A stretch of 64,000 bases of DNA from Antitrichia curtipendula (taxonomy: Eukaryota; Streptophyta; Bryopsida; Hypnales; Leucodontaceae), in NCBI GenBank assembly GCA_951230915.1, contig OX579633.1:24586574-24650573 (forward strand), written 5' to 3'. Every line of letters starts with the position of its first letter. The first letter of the stretch is position 1. Shown here one piece after another: positions 36,991 through 51,382 of this stretch. The position numbers and the translations under genes are program-made. The notes beneath the pieces are model-generated. The model did no database searches and was not told the DNA's origin. It saw nothing but the letters and a program-made list of their open reading frames with translations.

Positions 36991-39900
36991 TAGATTGAGG
37001 TTTATGATTTCTTATTTTAGTTTTAATTTTATCATAAGTAAAGTCAAAGATGAATTTATCTTAACCGATTTAGAATTTACTTAAATGGATGAAAACAAAT
37101 CAACAAGTAGATTTAGCAATAAAGGAATGAGTTTCCAGAGCATATTAAATTCTTTCTAAAAACAATGTTTACCTATTTTTTTCATCCAAAAAATTTCTTT
37201 AAATTAAATGGAAAATTTGGTAGCATGAAAAATATATTTTTGTAAATAAAATTAAAATAAGCCATGGAACTTATGAAGTAACCGTTAGATGAGATTAGGG
37301 GGGTTGGAAGGGCCATTTTAGGCACGTTCCCGACACTGTTCTCCCGGCAGTTAAAGAACGCCGTTGTCAAAATTTATATATTTTGGAAAAAAATTAAAAG
37401 AAAGGAAAAAAAATCTTCAAATGAAAAAAAAAGATGAAATTATTATTTTATTTTTATATGATATGGCAGTCTCTGTGCCATGTCAGGCAGCTGTTGTGAC
37501 ACAATTCGTGGGCTGGAAACCCTAGGGAACTCGCAGCCTTCCCTAGAGGTTGAAAATCATTTAATTTAAGGAACTCAACTTTAAACTCATCTTGTATCAA
37601 AATGCATTGAAAATGATTTATCAATTCAAGTTGGATGAGAAATAATTTAAAAAATTAAAGATAAAAAACAATAATGTAGTCTACAAACTCTAGTCACCTC
37701 TAAGTGCTTCATAAAGGGTAAATGTAAAAAAGACCCCCTATTTTGTGATTGATTAATCTATTTTCTACATTGCTCTTGGCAAATTTGGGGCCTCTAATTC
37801 CAAAATTTGAATTCCAAATTTTCAAAGTTTTGTTATGCATGGCTAATAAAAAGATCTTATATTTTCTCTAGGGATAAATGCAATAACTTTGTAACACATC
37901 TTTAGCGTTGTACAAATATTCATATATAGACAAAATGTCCACTTTATCAATACATTTTGGGGTGCATCTCGTGTTGTTTGGACAAGAACATAGAATGAAG
38001 AAAGTATTGTAAAACACTTGATTGAGCATCAACAATTGCCTAGTGTTGCACAATCCAATGTTGACTCAACGCAACAATGCATGGATCCATATTGGCCATG
38101 GATCAAAAATTGATGATCTATGAGGTTTTACAAGGTCCTATGAGGTTGGAAGTCTGGCTCACTCTTATCCTTTTCCACTTCCATTCTACGAATAATAGTT
38201 CTTTTTTTTGACCAATTTTGATTTTGTCCGTGTGTTTAGAATTTGTCTTCTCAATTGTAAACATGCTTTTGATAGGCACTTTGCGATGGATGGAAATGCA
38301 TTTTTTGAGTTTGTGGAGGGTCAATAAGGGAAGGAGATAAATTTGCACACATTGCTACTACCTTGGATTTAGGACAGAACATCCTTAGTCTTAAACTAAC
38401 AAAATTGGTTTGAAGTGGCATATATTTGAAGGTGCCAATGGACAACCTAAAGGCGATTATCTAGAGCAAAATTCCATTCAACTACGCAAAAATAAACTAA
38501 AGAATTTGTAGCATCCAAACAATTCAAAAGCTTTGAAAGTTGAGAGTACGTACCATAATCAATTGTCCGCGATGCGTTCAAGAAGCTGCAACCCAAGGAG
38601 ATGGATTATAGCCAAGTCGGGTGCCTTTTCTATGGCCACTATGCAACAACTAAGCCTATGATCTTGTAGCATGTAGATTGTAATGACCTTGGAACCTTCT
38701 CTTGTCTAGGCTGAGTCAATTTTTTTTATCTAATTGCTAAGCGACGATATGCCTTATGTGTTTGGTGACATTGAATTGGTAAGAACGGCCTTAGAGCAAC
38801 ATGTACAACTTACGGTTCCCATTTTTCTCCATAGTGTACAACAAATTGGTGCCTTAGAAGATTAGACTGCATAGTTGCATTGATGGCAGCTGACATTTTA
38901 TCATGTAGGCAAATGTAGCTAATAATAAATATATGGAGACAATATATGGAGACTATTTAGAGATAGTGGAAATTTTGAAAAATATGGCTACCCCCTTTGG
39001 ATTTGATCTAACTTAGTAATCAAACATATGTTGGTCAAGGAAGACATCAGGCGTGCTTGACCTAGAGTGTATAGGGCATATTTAACGGGCTCCTTAGTCC
39101 ACAACCAAGTTTAACTTGATGAACAAGCATGGCTTGCCTCTTTGATTTTCATGTTGTGGTTTACTTATATATATAAACATTAGCTTTCTAATGACGTGGT
39201 ACATTCTATTCAATACATTGAGAAATTTTGGTCGCAAATATGGACGCACACAACATGGTTCTACAAGCACTTCTTAAATGAAATGTTGGAATTAAGAATC
39301 TTATTCATTCGAAATCTGTGGCACGTTGTGCAGACTTCATCCGTACATTGTAGTCGGACGTCAATAAAATGGTTAGCATGTAGAACCTGCAAAGGATTTA
39401 GAGGATATAGGAGAATGGGCTAGACTTGCCATTCCATGTACTAGGGGGATGGCTTAAGCCAGTCGAGAGCATGGCTCAAGAAGCACTTTCACTTGGTAAA
39501 TTTCTATAAGTCGTCCACATTTTCTAGATTGCGCCATAGAGATTAAGGTTGTAGCCATCCATCTATACATTTCCATGGCAGAGAAATTCTACCACTTGAG
39601 GACGAGGATGCTCTAGAGATGAAGTGTTTGCCAATGCTTGGCTTCAACAATGAACACAAAAGGGAGTCTATCAACGAGGTTGAACTTGTCAATGTCACAA
39701 TAGATATGGTTTGGATAATTTAGAGCCCAAACGTGCTTGAATTTTCTACATGTATACAGTCATGTAGCTAACAATGTGTTTGCATGAATGTATGCAATGA
39801 AGCCTACTTTATATTTGTATGGGCTTGTGGAGCCACAGTTGATTCAAGTAAGTTATATCAAAACACTATTGCTGCTAAATACTCATTTTGAAGCTAATGA

Positions 39901-42900
39901 AATTTGCAAAATTACAGGAAATTGTTTGAATACAAGATGGTGCATACACGTTGGGGAAGGTTGATTGCACTAACTTGGCAGAGGCATACATTCTAGACCT
40001 ATAGATCATCCTTGAGTGTGTGGAAGTAGCTCACTCTGCTACTGGATTTGCTTCACACATGATGGTGATCATAGAAGACAATTTTGACCCAAACTAGACA
40101 CGTGCCACTTGCCTTGTCATGCAATTCTCCACCTAAGTCGTGACGGAGTCCTCTAAGTCTAGCAACATTACACTAATTTTTTGAAAGGACCTCATTGTTT
40201 ACATAATGCCAATCAACATGCAGTTATTGAACTCTCTATTTATTGAAAAACATGTTCAGTCAACAAAATCCAATTGCAAACAATAGAAGGGTATTTATTT
40301 TTATAATTTTCAAAAGAAATACTTGTTTATATGATGGTAGTCTGCATACATTTTTTAATTAGTCTTGTTTGATGGAAACAAATTTGGTATTGAATATTAG
40401 AAATTCTAAAAGACCATTAGATGACCGCTCTAAATTTCAACTTTAATCTCCTCTTGATGAATATAAAGTAGCATGAAAAACATTGTTTTGTTTTTACACA
40501 TGTAGAGCTTTTCGGCTTTTAGTTGGAGGTGTCTTTTTTGGGGGAAGAAAGGATGTTGATTCGAGTCCATAAATCTAATGCAACTAAGTACTTTGGAAGA
40601 CTCAAAATAGCTCAAGGGACATTTCTAGTGATAAGGAGAATGCGGTCTTCTAGAGGTGTTGGGAAGTGGAACTTGACTGAAATGTTGTGGTTTCATGTCA
40701 TCAATTTTATGGATATTTGTGCCTATTCCAACATGGGGAGATGGTGATGTGTCAATAAAAAAAATTATAAGAAGGAATAATAGAGTGTTGAATGTGGTTA
40801 TTTGATGCAAATTTTACTTCTATGAGGATAAGGTTATGGCAATTTGGGACTATATTCACTCTCTTCACTCTAAATCTAAGTTCCACAAAATTAAGATTGG
40901 GCAATCTAGGTGCTGTTTATTCTGGACTTTTGAATGAGCTTCAATACCCTCATACTACAAAAAGAAAAAACGTGTAAATTTTGAATCCAGTTCAAATTTT
41001 TTTTTGATAAATTAAATACATTCAAAATAAAAAGAATTGATTGCAATTATCTAGTACTGAAAGATTTCATACCAATCGTGTACTTTAAGGGGGGGAGAAT
41101 GACAAATGGAATTGTAATTTATATAACTAGAGGAATTGAATATTGATCTACAGGAAATTTTAACACCGTCCATTTCTATCTAAGGTTCATAACCAAATGA
41201 ATTTGTACGAAGACATTTACGTCTTGGTGGATAGCTGTGATCTACTTCCATCAATGGGAGTTGCACACTACCTTCACTGAGTACATCTGATTAGACCTTC
41301 AATCCATACCATCATGATTAGAACCCTTCTAAGTTCACAACACAATATACCGTTGCTCAGAGGGATGCAACAATATTCAAAAAGTTGAAGTTGACAGACA
41401 TTGGGGGATTCTCTTACAAAACACATAGTATGTGAGATTTGGATAAGTGCCTACCCTAAATCCTAACCAACATAATCATGTGCATTTTTACATCAATTAA
41501 CATCTCAGCTTTGATATTTTGTAGTAAAACTATTGTTTGGTTTGCTTTGTGTCCGTAGGCACGTCTCGATTGGGCAAACTACAGACGACCTTTTGTACCA
41601 CCCTCAGTTAAGACTACTATGTGGTGGGACCTAAAGACAAAGTTGTAAGGAGTGTCTCCCATCTATATTCCTACAATTGCAAGATGCATTCTATAAATGG
41701 GTTATATGACAAGGTAAGCACTTTGCAAATGCATTGCTTTTTTCAATTGTGCCAGAGATTTTTTGCCCTAGTACTCTCTTGCACTTGCTACTACCATTAT
41801 ATACATGTGGCAAAGATGTTGGTGCAACTTCTTGTCTTCTTGCTATCAACCATCTCCATATCCATACCTCTCTTCAAACAACTTTGTCAACAATTTTATT
41901 GGCATCCTATGGCATCTTCCACTCATGAGTGTGCTAGTGCAATAGGGTGATCTATCATCTGATGACTCTAACTCTGAATTCCAGCTTCTCCCAAGAAAAT
42001 AGGCCAAAGGCGTTTCTAGGAACCACAACCATGCAAACTCCAAAGACTTCTACCCAAACTCTTGTCCCCTATGGACAATTGATTTGACAAGAGTCGATGT
42101 TGAGAATTACACCCTTGACAACCCCGATGCCTTGATAGAACATGTTCAACATTGGGACCCTTTAGCTTTAGACAACACTGGGGCTCAAAGACGTGTCCAA
42201 AATAGGAGATGCATTGCACAATTGTTTCACATGGGTAGTAGCTTCACTACATGTACATGAACCATGGATTTGAATTTGGCTTTGGCAAATTGTAGTGATT
42301 TTTTGCTTTGTCATCATAAACCACTGATCCTAAATTGCAAGGTGTTGAGGGAGCATTTTCAAAATTGACACTAAAGTGCATCCTTAGTCAAGCAAACAAG
42401 AGACAACTAGAGCAATGACAATTTATTTTGGGTGCATCTATTGGTGTAGAAGCATATCAAATTTTGCCAATGTGCTCTTATAATTGACTTCCAAAGTATA
42501 TAATTGTGAATTCTTTCTCTTTGATCCCCATTTTCATATGCTATAGGTCATTGACCAGAAATCTACCTTATTGCCAAATCTTTGAACGTTGGATGCATTG
42601 ATAGATCATTCCATTTATAGATAAATCTATGAATCCACCAAAGGAAACAATTTTACATCCTAAAATTCAAATGCTCTAAGTACAATGGAAAAAATCAATG
42701 TTTCTTTTTTCCTACCTCTTCTACACATTTGGTTTTAAATTTTTCAGTTCTTCACATGTATTTGTTATCACCGCACAAGATTGGTTTAAGCGAACAAAGG
42801 AGCATATGACCTAAAACAAGCAATCCCATTTGGCAGAATTTGTGACGGATTTAAGATTTTTCTCATCCATTTGACGGGATGACCATTGTAGATTTTATGG

Positions 42901-44691
42901 AATAGAACTAGAGGCTCCTACCCCAAGTGATGACTTGTAGCAAGACTCTTCAAATTGCATTGTATGATTTGGACAAGGGCATGGTGTTTAAACTCATCAC
43001 AACTTCGATGCTTTTTGGTTATGGATTTTCTTAGTCTAAAGCAATAATAGATGTGATATATGTTCAAGGACCTTGTGGCAACATAAAAACTATGAACTAG
43101 TTGCCAATAAACTATAAACTCACTCTAAATTGACCTTGGCAATTTTTTGACATTGTTTATCAATTGGCTTGTCCTTGCTTGTAAAGCCTTCAATCACCGA
43201 TTACACCTTATATTGTGTTTATGATTTGTGGCCATTCAAACATTTCAAAATTGCATGTACTTATATCGTGAATTGAGAATGATCAAACTAGCAAAGAGTA
43301 TTTTACACAAACACAATGTACCATTTTTTATACACTTTCTAAGTCCATCAATTGCACCAACTATTGTAGATCTACAAGTTCACTAGATATTGCTTTAAAG
43401 GGACATAGGTTATTATTGAATGTCTTCACTTGAATCCCTACAAGACCAATGGATTTTTTTGATGTCAAAATTTGCTTAAAACTTCTATTTCTAGTGCAAA
43501 GAATAAAAAACTGTAGGGGGGTATTTTTGAAAATGTAACCCAAATCTATTTAACTTTGAAGTAAGACAACTTACAAACTTTTATTTTTGCATGTACACTA
43601 TACAATTCAAAAACATAACATACTCTTTCAATCCAACAGTTCAAACTTATAAGATTTAATCGGCAGTTATTTGATTAAGGTATGCTAACATTTATACAAT
43701 TACAAATGCAATGGTGGCGACTAAACTATACTCTGGATTAGAAACAAAGTGATAACAAATTTTAAGCTGCAAAAATTGGAAGCACAAATTTTAATTTGTA
43801 GAATGTTGTAATTAGAAGTAGGTGTATGATCTTAAATCCAATACAAATGCAAAATAAGAACAAATAATAGATACAAATACATACGCACTTTATAGCCTAG
43901 CATTTCTTTGTTGTTTTCCAAAACCTTGTCTATGTCTATCCCAAATTAGTCAGTTCTGGCCTTCAACTACCTGCACCTGTGTCTACGGTCTACGATCATG
44001 GTTCATGACCCATATAGAATTCAATCCGTTGTTGGAAAAACCCTAAAGCTTCAAACTACATACCCATTGTAAACATGTAGGGACAAATCAAACTTTTTTT
44101 TTCATTTTTTAAATAGAGCATTGTGGCAATATTAAATGTTATTGCGGTGCTTCAAATTTCAACATTCATCCACATATTGGCTAGAAAATATTACATGTGC
44201 ATAATTTTTTTTTTCATCCAAGATTTTTTTTTTCAAATTTGAAGTTTTCTGGTGAAAAACTTCATGATTGGTTGCTATTTTTCAAGCAAATTATTTTTTT
44301 ATAATGCAATCTGGCACTATATTGAAAAAAACAAAAACAAACAAAACAGCCTTGGGGCAAACGTTCTATAATTTCAACCCTCGAATTCGATGGTTGTACA
44401 CCCTAGATTTTAAGAAATCGAACGACCAGATTTACCTGCGCAAGGTTTCCAGCACGAAATCAGGGCCGTGCAAATACCGTAGTATTCCATTCCTTTCACC
44501 GGTCGCCGTCCGCTCTGTTTTAACTCCCGCCTCCTTCTCTGGCTTGTGGCGCCATATATTGAATGGAAAGATTTATGGCGTCATTGCGCGGCGAAGTAGA
44601 GTTTGAACGCTAGTCTTCACAATCCTTCAACATAATCTTCTAAGCCACAGGAAACTTCTCCTCTACGGAAAATAAAAGAGTGTGCGATATC
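36991..44691. other. Long intergenic stretch, decayed elements
   Basis: No intact gene. The 38.5-42.5 kb part is less AT-rich, with fragments that read like a decayed retroelement, but I could not identify any domain. The block at 37466-37550 resembles 23556-23650, both with CCATGTCAG and CTGGAAAC motifs. Confidence 0.4.
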
Positions 44692-46139
44692 ATGGTTTCT
44701 CCTTCGAGTAAGTGTTTAATTTACAAATGCAAGAGTTCAGTACGATTGTCAGGCTTTGGTCACTGAGTTTGCATATATTGGTTACGATGTAAATTTCGGT
44801 GAAGAAGATGTTATGTTGTTGCGGAAGAACCTAAAGGTGTATCAAATGTTTTGAGGATAGGCTCGCATAGTGGTTCAATGAGGAGTGTTGTTCGTGGCTT
44901 CAATTCATGGTTTGTTAGGGGAAGTCATTATTAATTGTGATTATTCAGAAGCTCAGCACTGATGTCTTGGAATCTTAATTCAACTCAAATCGCTTCTGTA
45001 CAGCGAACTTCGAATTCTTGGACTGGAACTCGGCTGTCATTCCTGCTATCACGGACTATGACGCAGAATTTTCTCAACAGATGCTGCAGGGAGCTGAATC
45101 CTCGTTTCAGAAGCTGCTCGGAGCTGATACAGAGACGCAGCAGTCTAAAAAGACTACCAAATCCTCCAAGTTCGCTAAACTAGCAAAACTGGCCATGATT
45201 TCTCTGGAGGATTACATGGATGCGTTCAACCGTCTCACCGATGGGAAAGGAATCGTCGTGCAACCGAATTGTGATATCAAGTTGTTCACGAAAGCAGAGT
45301 TCACATCGGTACGATACCGTTACGGAAATCCCTCTCAAACATATCCTAGCTCTGGCTTAATTATCCGTCTTAGATATTTTTCTGTCTAGCACAGACAGGA
45401 ACCAGTTGTACGTGGATACCAGTAGTCGCCTAATTGTCGATCTTCGAGCCGCCATTTTAAACATCTATTAGGCCCTCTTGCGAATTTAACACCACCGATG
45501 CTCTTATTATTCGTTGTGACAGGTTTTACCACTTCATGGCTTATAATTAAAGACTTTGTTGGGTGTCAAGGTCTTATGATTGAACTTCATACCCCTCGCT
45601 TTTCTTTGAAATTTTGCAAAGTGTCCTGTAGAACAGTGGATACTGAAGTATTTATGAAAATCAAAGGTTCTTTGTACACACCGCCCTTTCAATTCAGGCG
45701 CACAAATGGAAGACGGTAATAGATAGCATCGATTTGACAAAGTTTTGATGTCAGAGTTGAGTTCATTATCATATTTCAGTTGCATAGATTTTAAGGATCA
45801 GATGTCAAAAGCTCTCCTGGGTTTTCAACGTTTACAAATGCCTCCACCTGACCAAGCGGAATTGACTCTGACTTAAATCATCCTAGCGTCATTTAGATGT
45901 TTGGACAATTTGCGCAATACAATTCGGGTAATCTTGAAACGTCGTCGTCCAGCAACTCTCACACAACATTCTGGTATAACTTACTAAATTCTGGTCACAT
46001 CGTGTGTGCAGAATAATCTGTTCCTCTCGCTGGTTGGGTTGAGCTCTGGAACCCTTTTATGCTTCCCCTGGGCCCTTTTGAGCCAGAAAACATTACTGAT
46101 GAAGAAATGGTGGAGGATCTGCACGTCCTCCAATGGTGA
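44692..46139 (+). CDS. Unknown protein, proposed 3-exon gene
   Basis: Not a family I recognise. Proposed exons are 44692-44707 (ATGGTTTCTCCTTCGA|GTAAGT), 45004-45308 (acceptor CTGTACAG, donor TCG|GTACGA) and 46044-46139, giving 138 residues. The central exon is convincingly protein-like (FEFLDWNSAVIPAITDYDAE, a Lys/Ser stretch near residue 60, SLEDYMDAFNRLTDGKG). The proposed last exon adds LWNPFMLPLGPFEPENITDE and ends DLHVLQW. It is acidic and in frame, but its acceptor (GGGTTGAG) is weaker than GTGTGCAG at 46011, which leads to a different, cysteine- and tryptophan-rich tail ending at 46212. No signal peptide or membrane segment is evident. It sits in a GC-richer island of about 44.4-48.1 kb. 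Confidence 0.45.
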
Positions 46140-48175
46140 AACTAGCACTGCTAGTTTTAAACTAATGATTGTGTGTGTCCGAGTGAGTGATCAATGGCTA
46201 TTCACAGTTTAGGCTTTATCGTCAAATTTGAAACTAAAAGGACCTGATAAGTAAACCGTCCTCCTTTACTACCGCAGCTGATTTTGGTGACTAATTGAGG
46301 ATGAGTGCTTACTCAATTTGTGCTTAAGGAGCAATCCATTCACGAGCTCCGAAGGATATGTTGACCAATAGACAGTTAAAAAAGGGGTGCGGTCTTTGTG
46401 AGAGTTGTCAATGGTGGAAAGTTGGAAATATCTGTTTCTTTGGGACAGTGACCAAAGAACTGTAGTTATGTGTGCTTCGATCGGTGCCCAAACTTAGAAT
46501 TCTGGCAACTGCTGTCGTTAGTTTCTGGGGTTACTCCGTCCTTTAATTGCCAACTTGCGTGATCTGAATGAAGTGTTATCAATAGCAACAGCGAAGGACC
46601 AACTAATATTGATCTGCTTTCATTATATCAGGAATATCGTCGAGTAAAATGACATCATTTCTCGAAACAATGCTACTAAGCTTGTAAGACATGACAACTT
46701 ATCACCAGTATTCACATGATCGTATTCTTAAGAAGGAAACTACGCGGGGTCCAAATTTCGTAACAAAAACATCTACCGCCTGCCTAGTTCGCTGTTGTCT
46801 ACTAATCTTTGCAGGCACTGTTAAATCTGTGCAGACAATGTCTGAGCCAGGCCAGAGCATGCAATCATTTCCTTGTCGAATCCGACAGAGTCGAGCTCTC
46901 GTGAAACTTCCATCTTTGACATGGAATTTTTCGGTGGCGTCCATTTGGAGACTCCTCCATCTCCTGCAATGCTCATATTTCGCATTAAATTAAATCTAAC
47001 TTCAGATTCGTTGAAATACTAATATTCCAACGAAATTGCCTCCACCGACCAAACCAGGCACTTGTCTGCAACCTCAGATCTATACCGGCCCAAGTTTTCA
47101 GAGCTCTGAGCACTTGAATGCCACAATTTCGACGCTCTGAGACAGTTCGATTTTCTCATAGTTGACCCGGGATTTGACCATACCTCCCGTCCAGCGCGCG
47201 ACACCCAAGCGAACGTCGATCAAGTAATAAACTAGCCTCTCCTCTGCAAGTAATTGAAACATCTCATTGCAGTATCAGATTGACGTTGTCTGTAAATATT
47301 GTATCTCTCAAGTTCAATGGTTAGCTCGAGCTAGAGAAGAGTACATGCATGAGGCAGGTTAGGGATGCAAATTTTACGGAGCAGAATGTGTCTTGATCGA
47401 TGAGCATGATTGAATACATTGAAACAAACTGAATCGCATGCTTGAATTAATGTCCGTCCAGCAGGGGGAATAATATATCTAGCTTAAAAAACAAGCTATT
47501 AAAATAGCAAGCTCCAGACATCGACTTCCTTGACTAATTTTCAATCGTCAGTCGCGTGCTTGCCAAAGTTTGAACATTGAATGTGTTTAAATCTTCGAGC
47601 TGACAACATTCCTCTGGAACTACAGGCAGCTCATAATATTGAATCCCCAGTCTGAAAAATGTACACACAGGACATGTATACCGATGGTCGCCCAGAAATC
47701 GTGGGACCATGTACCCACGATGCACAATTCTCACACAGTATCTGGACATCAAGCATTGGAACACTTCTTCCCTCGGTCCCACTTTGAGCCACGTACTGGA
47801 GCCAATCACAGTGAGAAATTTGCCTTTGTTGTGGCAGGGATGGCGTGGCCATGACGCAGAGCAGTGGATTCCTGATGCAACATGTCTGCTGATGTGAGTC
47901 TCCGTGGCTAAGGATCCGAAAGAATCGCATGCCTGCCAGGACCGAGTCCGATCCTCTTCAGTCATACTCAGTGTAAGCTAAGTTTCTGTTGCTCTGTTTG
48001 CTTTTGTCAAATTTCAGTGCAAGCATGCCGGCTAGCTACTGCTTTGATGACTGATCCTTCTCACTGTCCTCACATCCAATTGGCCTGTAATGCTTGAGCG
48101 AACTATTCCCGAATCCTTTTCCACCATTACTGGTCCTGAAATAAATAAAGGAAGAGCTACATTGAATAGGGGTAT
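46140..48175. other. GC-moderate region after the unknown gene
   Basis: Base composition resembles gene islands. A 143-codon minus-strand frame (47965-47534) and a 100-codon plus frame (46691-46993) exist, but neither resembles a known family. Nothing is called. Confidence 0.35.
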
Positions 48176-48761
48176 TTAACACCTAAAGGCCCGAGGGTGT
48201 TTTCTACCCAAAACCACTCAAAACTACCACTTCTGTTGTATTCACTTAAGGAAATCAAAATTTTTGTTTTTTGTGGAATTTAACCGTAGGATCTTGTACT
48301 TAATTTGTCTGAGATCATGTAGCAAAACTTTCATCAAACTTGACGGTACGGATTGGAAGATATTAACATTCAAAGTTGAACAAAAAGTTTTTTTTCAAGA
48401 AGATGCTTAAATTGCCAGAAAACTAAGATTGTCCATAACTTTCTCATCCCTAGTCCAAATAGAATGAATCAAAGCTTCACATATAGATAAAAATATAATA
48501 TTTTAGGGAAAAAATTCAAAAAAAATTATTTTGACTTTTTGTAATTTTTGGGGGGTTGCCTGCCAATCTCCATTTCTTGCTTATTGTGCCATAACTTTTT
48601 CATCTGGCATCCGATTGAAACAAAATTATATATCCACAAAGCTCTTGCAAAGCTACACAACTTCAAAAAATCTCAAAAAAATTCACTTCAAATTGAGACA
48701 ATAGGAACCTACCCGGACCCAAATTGTCCCCTGAGGGGACAAGCAGGGCTTTAGGGGTTAA
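48176..48761. mobile_element. TTAA-family element, 586 bp
   Basis: The left end is TTAACACCTAAAGGCCC and the right end is GGGCTTTAGGGGTTAA, with TTAA at both edges. It contains the common CCGTAGGATCTTGTACTTAA and TTGGAAGATATTAACATTC blocks. It marks the right border of the 44-48 kb island. Confidence 0.78.
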
Positions 48762-49806
48762 GGGACCAACAAAAAATTAAAGGGACTTACTGTGAAAAAC
48801 TCACCTTGCAGAGACATTAGGAAAATTTCAGGCCTCAAAAAGGCTGCAAGTTTGTGATGGCAACGGTGCAATTAGAAAAAAAATGACGTTTTTGTTTTGT
48901 TTTGTTCCCTGGAAATTGAGTAATTAACGTGGCACTAGTGCCACATCTTCAACACGTCAGATCAGATTTTTTTTAAATTTTAATTTTTTATATATTTTAT
49001 TTTCAAAAAATAATTTTCTTTAATAATTTATTTTTTGTATTTGCACCGTGGGGTGCTGAAAATGAACAGTTAGTGGCCCTTTGCAAGGGACAAATTTTTC
49101 CTAATGGTCATTAAGGTAGTCTGCTCTAAAAGCCACCATGTTCTAGGTGTTCCATGCAACCACCGTCTAGGAATCAGTGACATATTACTTGAAATATATA
49201 TTATTGTCAATGATGAGTTGGGTAGGCTTAAATAGTTGCTTTAAAAGCAAACTATCTTAAAGCTTTATTGCAGAAAGAATGGCTAAAAAGTGGAGTCATT
49301 AAGGCTTTGTTGCGATAAGAGTGGTTAAAGAGTGGTATTTTGTTTAGCAAAGGTAGATATTTATATAGTGTGAAATGTCAATTAATTAGTATGGATCCCC
49401 TTAATACTCCTATTCATTGTAGATATGTTTGGATTGGTAGACAATGTGGCAGGGGCATGTGGCATTGAACATGTTTGAGTGGAGTGTTCACGGTCTTAGG
49501 TGAACAAATTTGGCCTTCAGAAAAAGGTCACTTTTGTAGTCTTGAAGACTACCATAAATAATGAATTAACCTTGAACCCTTGGGACTGAGCCTGTCCATT
49601 TTGGTTGATTTGATTCAAATTTTGGAAATAGTTCAAAGCCAATGTTCCACTTGCATTACAAAAAATCTCAAGCCTCTAGAGGGCTGCTCTAGAGCAGTTG
49701 AAAGGATACCACAATAATATTTAATTTTGCTTAAGGATTGTTTTTTTCCCTATAGTTGCTCACCTTACGTCACAATGTTGGATGACTGTCAATGGTTCAA
49801 AATCCG

Positions 49807-49880
49807 AGTACAAGGTGTTAAATAATCAGGGTTAAGGTATTACCATGCACCTTAACCCTAATTATTACATACCTTGTACT
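49807..49880. repeat. 74-bp foldback with AGTACAAGGT ends
   Basis: AGTACAAGGT at the left and ACCTTGTACT at the right are exact inverses. The inner parts AATCAGGGTTAAGGT and ACCTTAACCCTAATT also pair. Confidence 0.8.
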
Positions 49881-50107
49881 TTAACCAAGTTGTAGAAAAA
49901 AAAAATGTTGAAAATAGTCCAACAACATTTACCATCGGGGATTTTTTAAATGGCAATGTGATAGACTTAATTCATAGACAATTGATGAGAATGAAGGGTA
50001 AAGAGGTGGTTTTTATAGAAACCAAATTTTATCTATGGTGAATCTTCAAAGGATATGGGATATTTTGAAGAAATATCACTCATTGTCAAATGAAGGATTG
50101 AAAAAAT

Positions 50108-50317
50108 TTGTAGAATGAATCTAATTTTCATCTCCAAAAATCCGTTTGAGGTTTACAGCCTCTAATAAAAAGTTAAAGACAAAATGTTAAAAGAGGTTGG
50201 AAGGGAAATTTTCTTTGACATTTTCAACACCCACTCCTAAATTTTTCCATAACTTTTTGTTGGAGGCTCTAAACTTCAAAAGGATTTTTGGAGATGAAAA
50301 GTAGATTCATTCTACAA
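50108..50317. mobile_element. Foldback element, 210 bp, ~73-bp arms
   Basis: The left arm begins TTGTAGAATGAATCTA and the right arm mirrors it to TAGATTCATTCTACAA. Pairing includes TTTTCATCTCCAAAAATCC and its inverse. The borders may extend about 10-18 bp outward on each side. Confidence 0.85.
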
Positions 50318-51145
50318 CTTTTTTAGTTCAAAATTCTTTGAAAAAAATTCATTATACTATGCCTAAATGAGGCTGGTCTAAAATTTGACTTTAAACATAA
50401 TTCTTACTTTTCACCTAACTATGAGTGGTTGTGCGCCTATGAATCCTAATTTACATATCCCACATGGATTGTTTTACCTACTACTACCCCACTTGTATAA
50501 ATATCTCCCCATCTCAACCCCTTCAAATGCACTAAACTAAATGGCTTGTGAAGTTGTTTAAAATTCATCAATGTTTCTATTCTATTTGGTAAATAGCTTC
50601 AAAAGCCACTTCATTTGGCTTAATTTATTTTGTTTGTCAATTAATCATTGTGTAATATGATGCTGGTGATTATTAAACATATCTTTGCTACACCCTCATT
50701 TATGAGTCCCAAAACCCTTTGTGAAATTCACACAAGTTGACAACACACTGCACTTAGATTTGTCAGGCTACCTATTTTTGATTAATAGACTCATTTGGTC
50801 ACTTTTTGGCGGCCCTCCAGAGGCCTGATTTTCTCTCTAATGTAAGCAAGGTTTGAATGAATTAGGAAGGCACAAAAATTGTGCATTTGTTGAATCCATA
50901 TACAACGATTTTGAATGAATATTGATCCTATAGGAAGGGAGTTTGAGTGAGTCATGGGGGAATATGAATCTCACAAAAAGTTCCATTTGTCTATAGATTC
51001 ATGTGCCCCACTTCTAGTGATTCATATAATAAGTTCATATTCTTTCCATGCTCCCAAATCAAGACAAAGTCCAGTTTATATAATTTTGTACATTGTAGGC
51101 TAGCTTTCAAAAGGATGATTTCACTTTTAAAATGGGCACCTCAAG

Positions 51146-51382
51146 CCCCAAAGGATTAAGGGACGGACTAGTGCCCATGGAATTCATCCATTTGGGTATT
51201 GTGTAAATCATTTGTTAAAAAAAAATCCAAAAGTACCCATTAGAAATCAAACTATTGTAGAAGACCTCTCTTTTTTACACAAAATTTGGTGGATGAATAA
51301 TTGCACTTCTATGCCACATACATTGTGTGATTCTTTGTCATTCATCAGCCAAAAAATAACCGCAATGTTGTTTATGGGTTGA
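51146..51382. repeat. Dispersed repeat, copy 2 of 3 (uninterrupted)
   Basis: About 235 bp resembling the 58144-58630 element without its foldback. It starts in CCCCAAAGGATTAAGGGAC and ends near GTTTATGGGTTGA. It serves as an empty-site comparison. Confidence 0.6.

Noticed and set aside
38500..42500. Possible decayed retrotransposon coding region
   Set aside because: No reverse transcriptase, integrase or protease motif could be found in the short broken frames.
47534..47965. A 143-codon minus-strand frame
   Set aside because: No start context, splice pattern or family resemblance; amino acid composition is not convincing.
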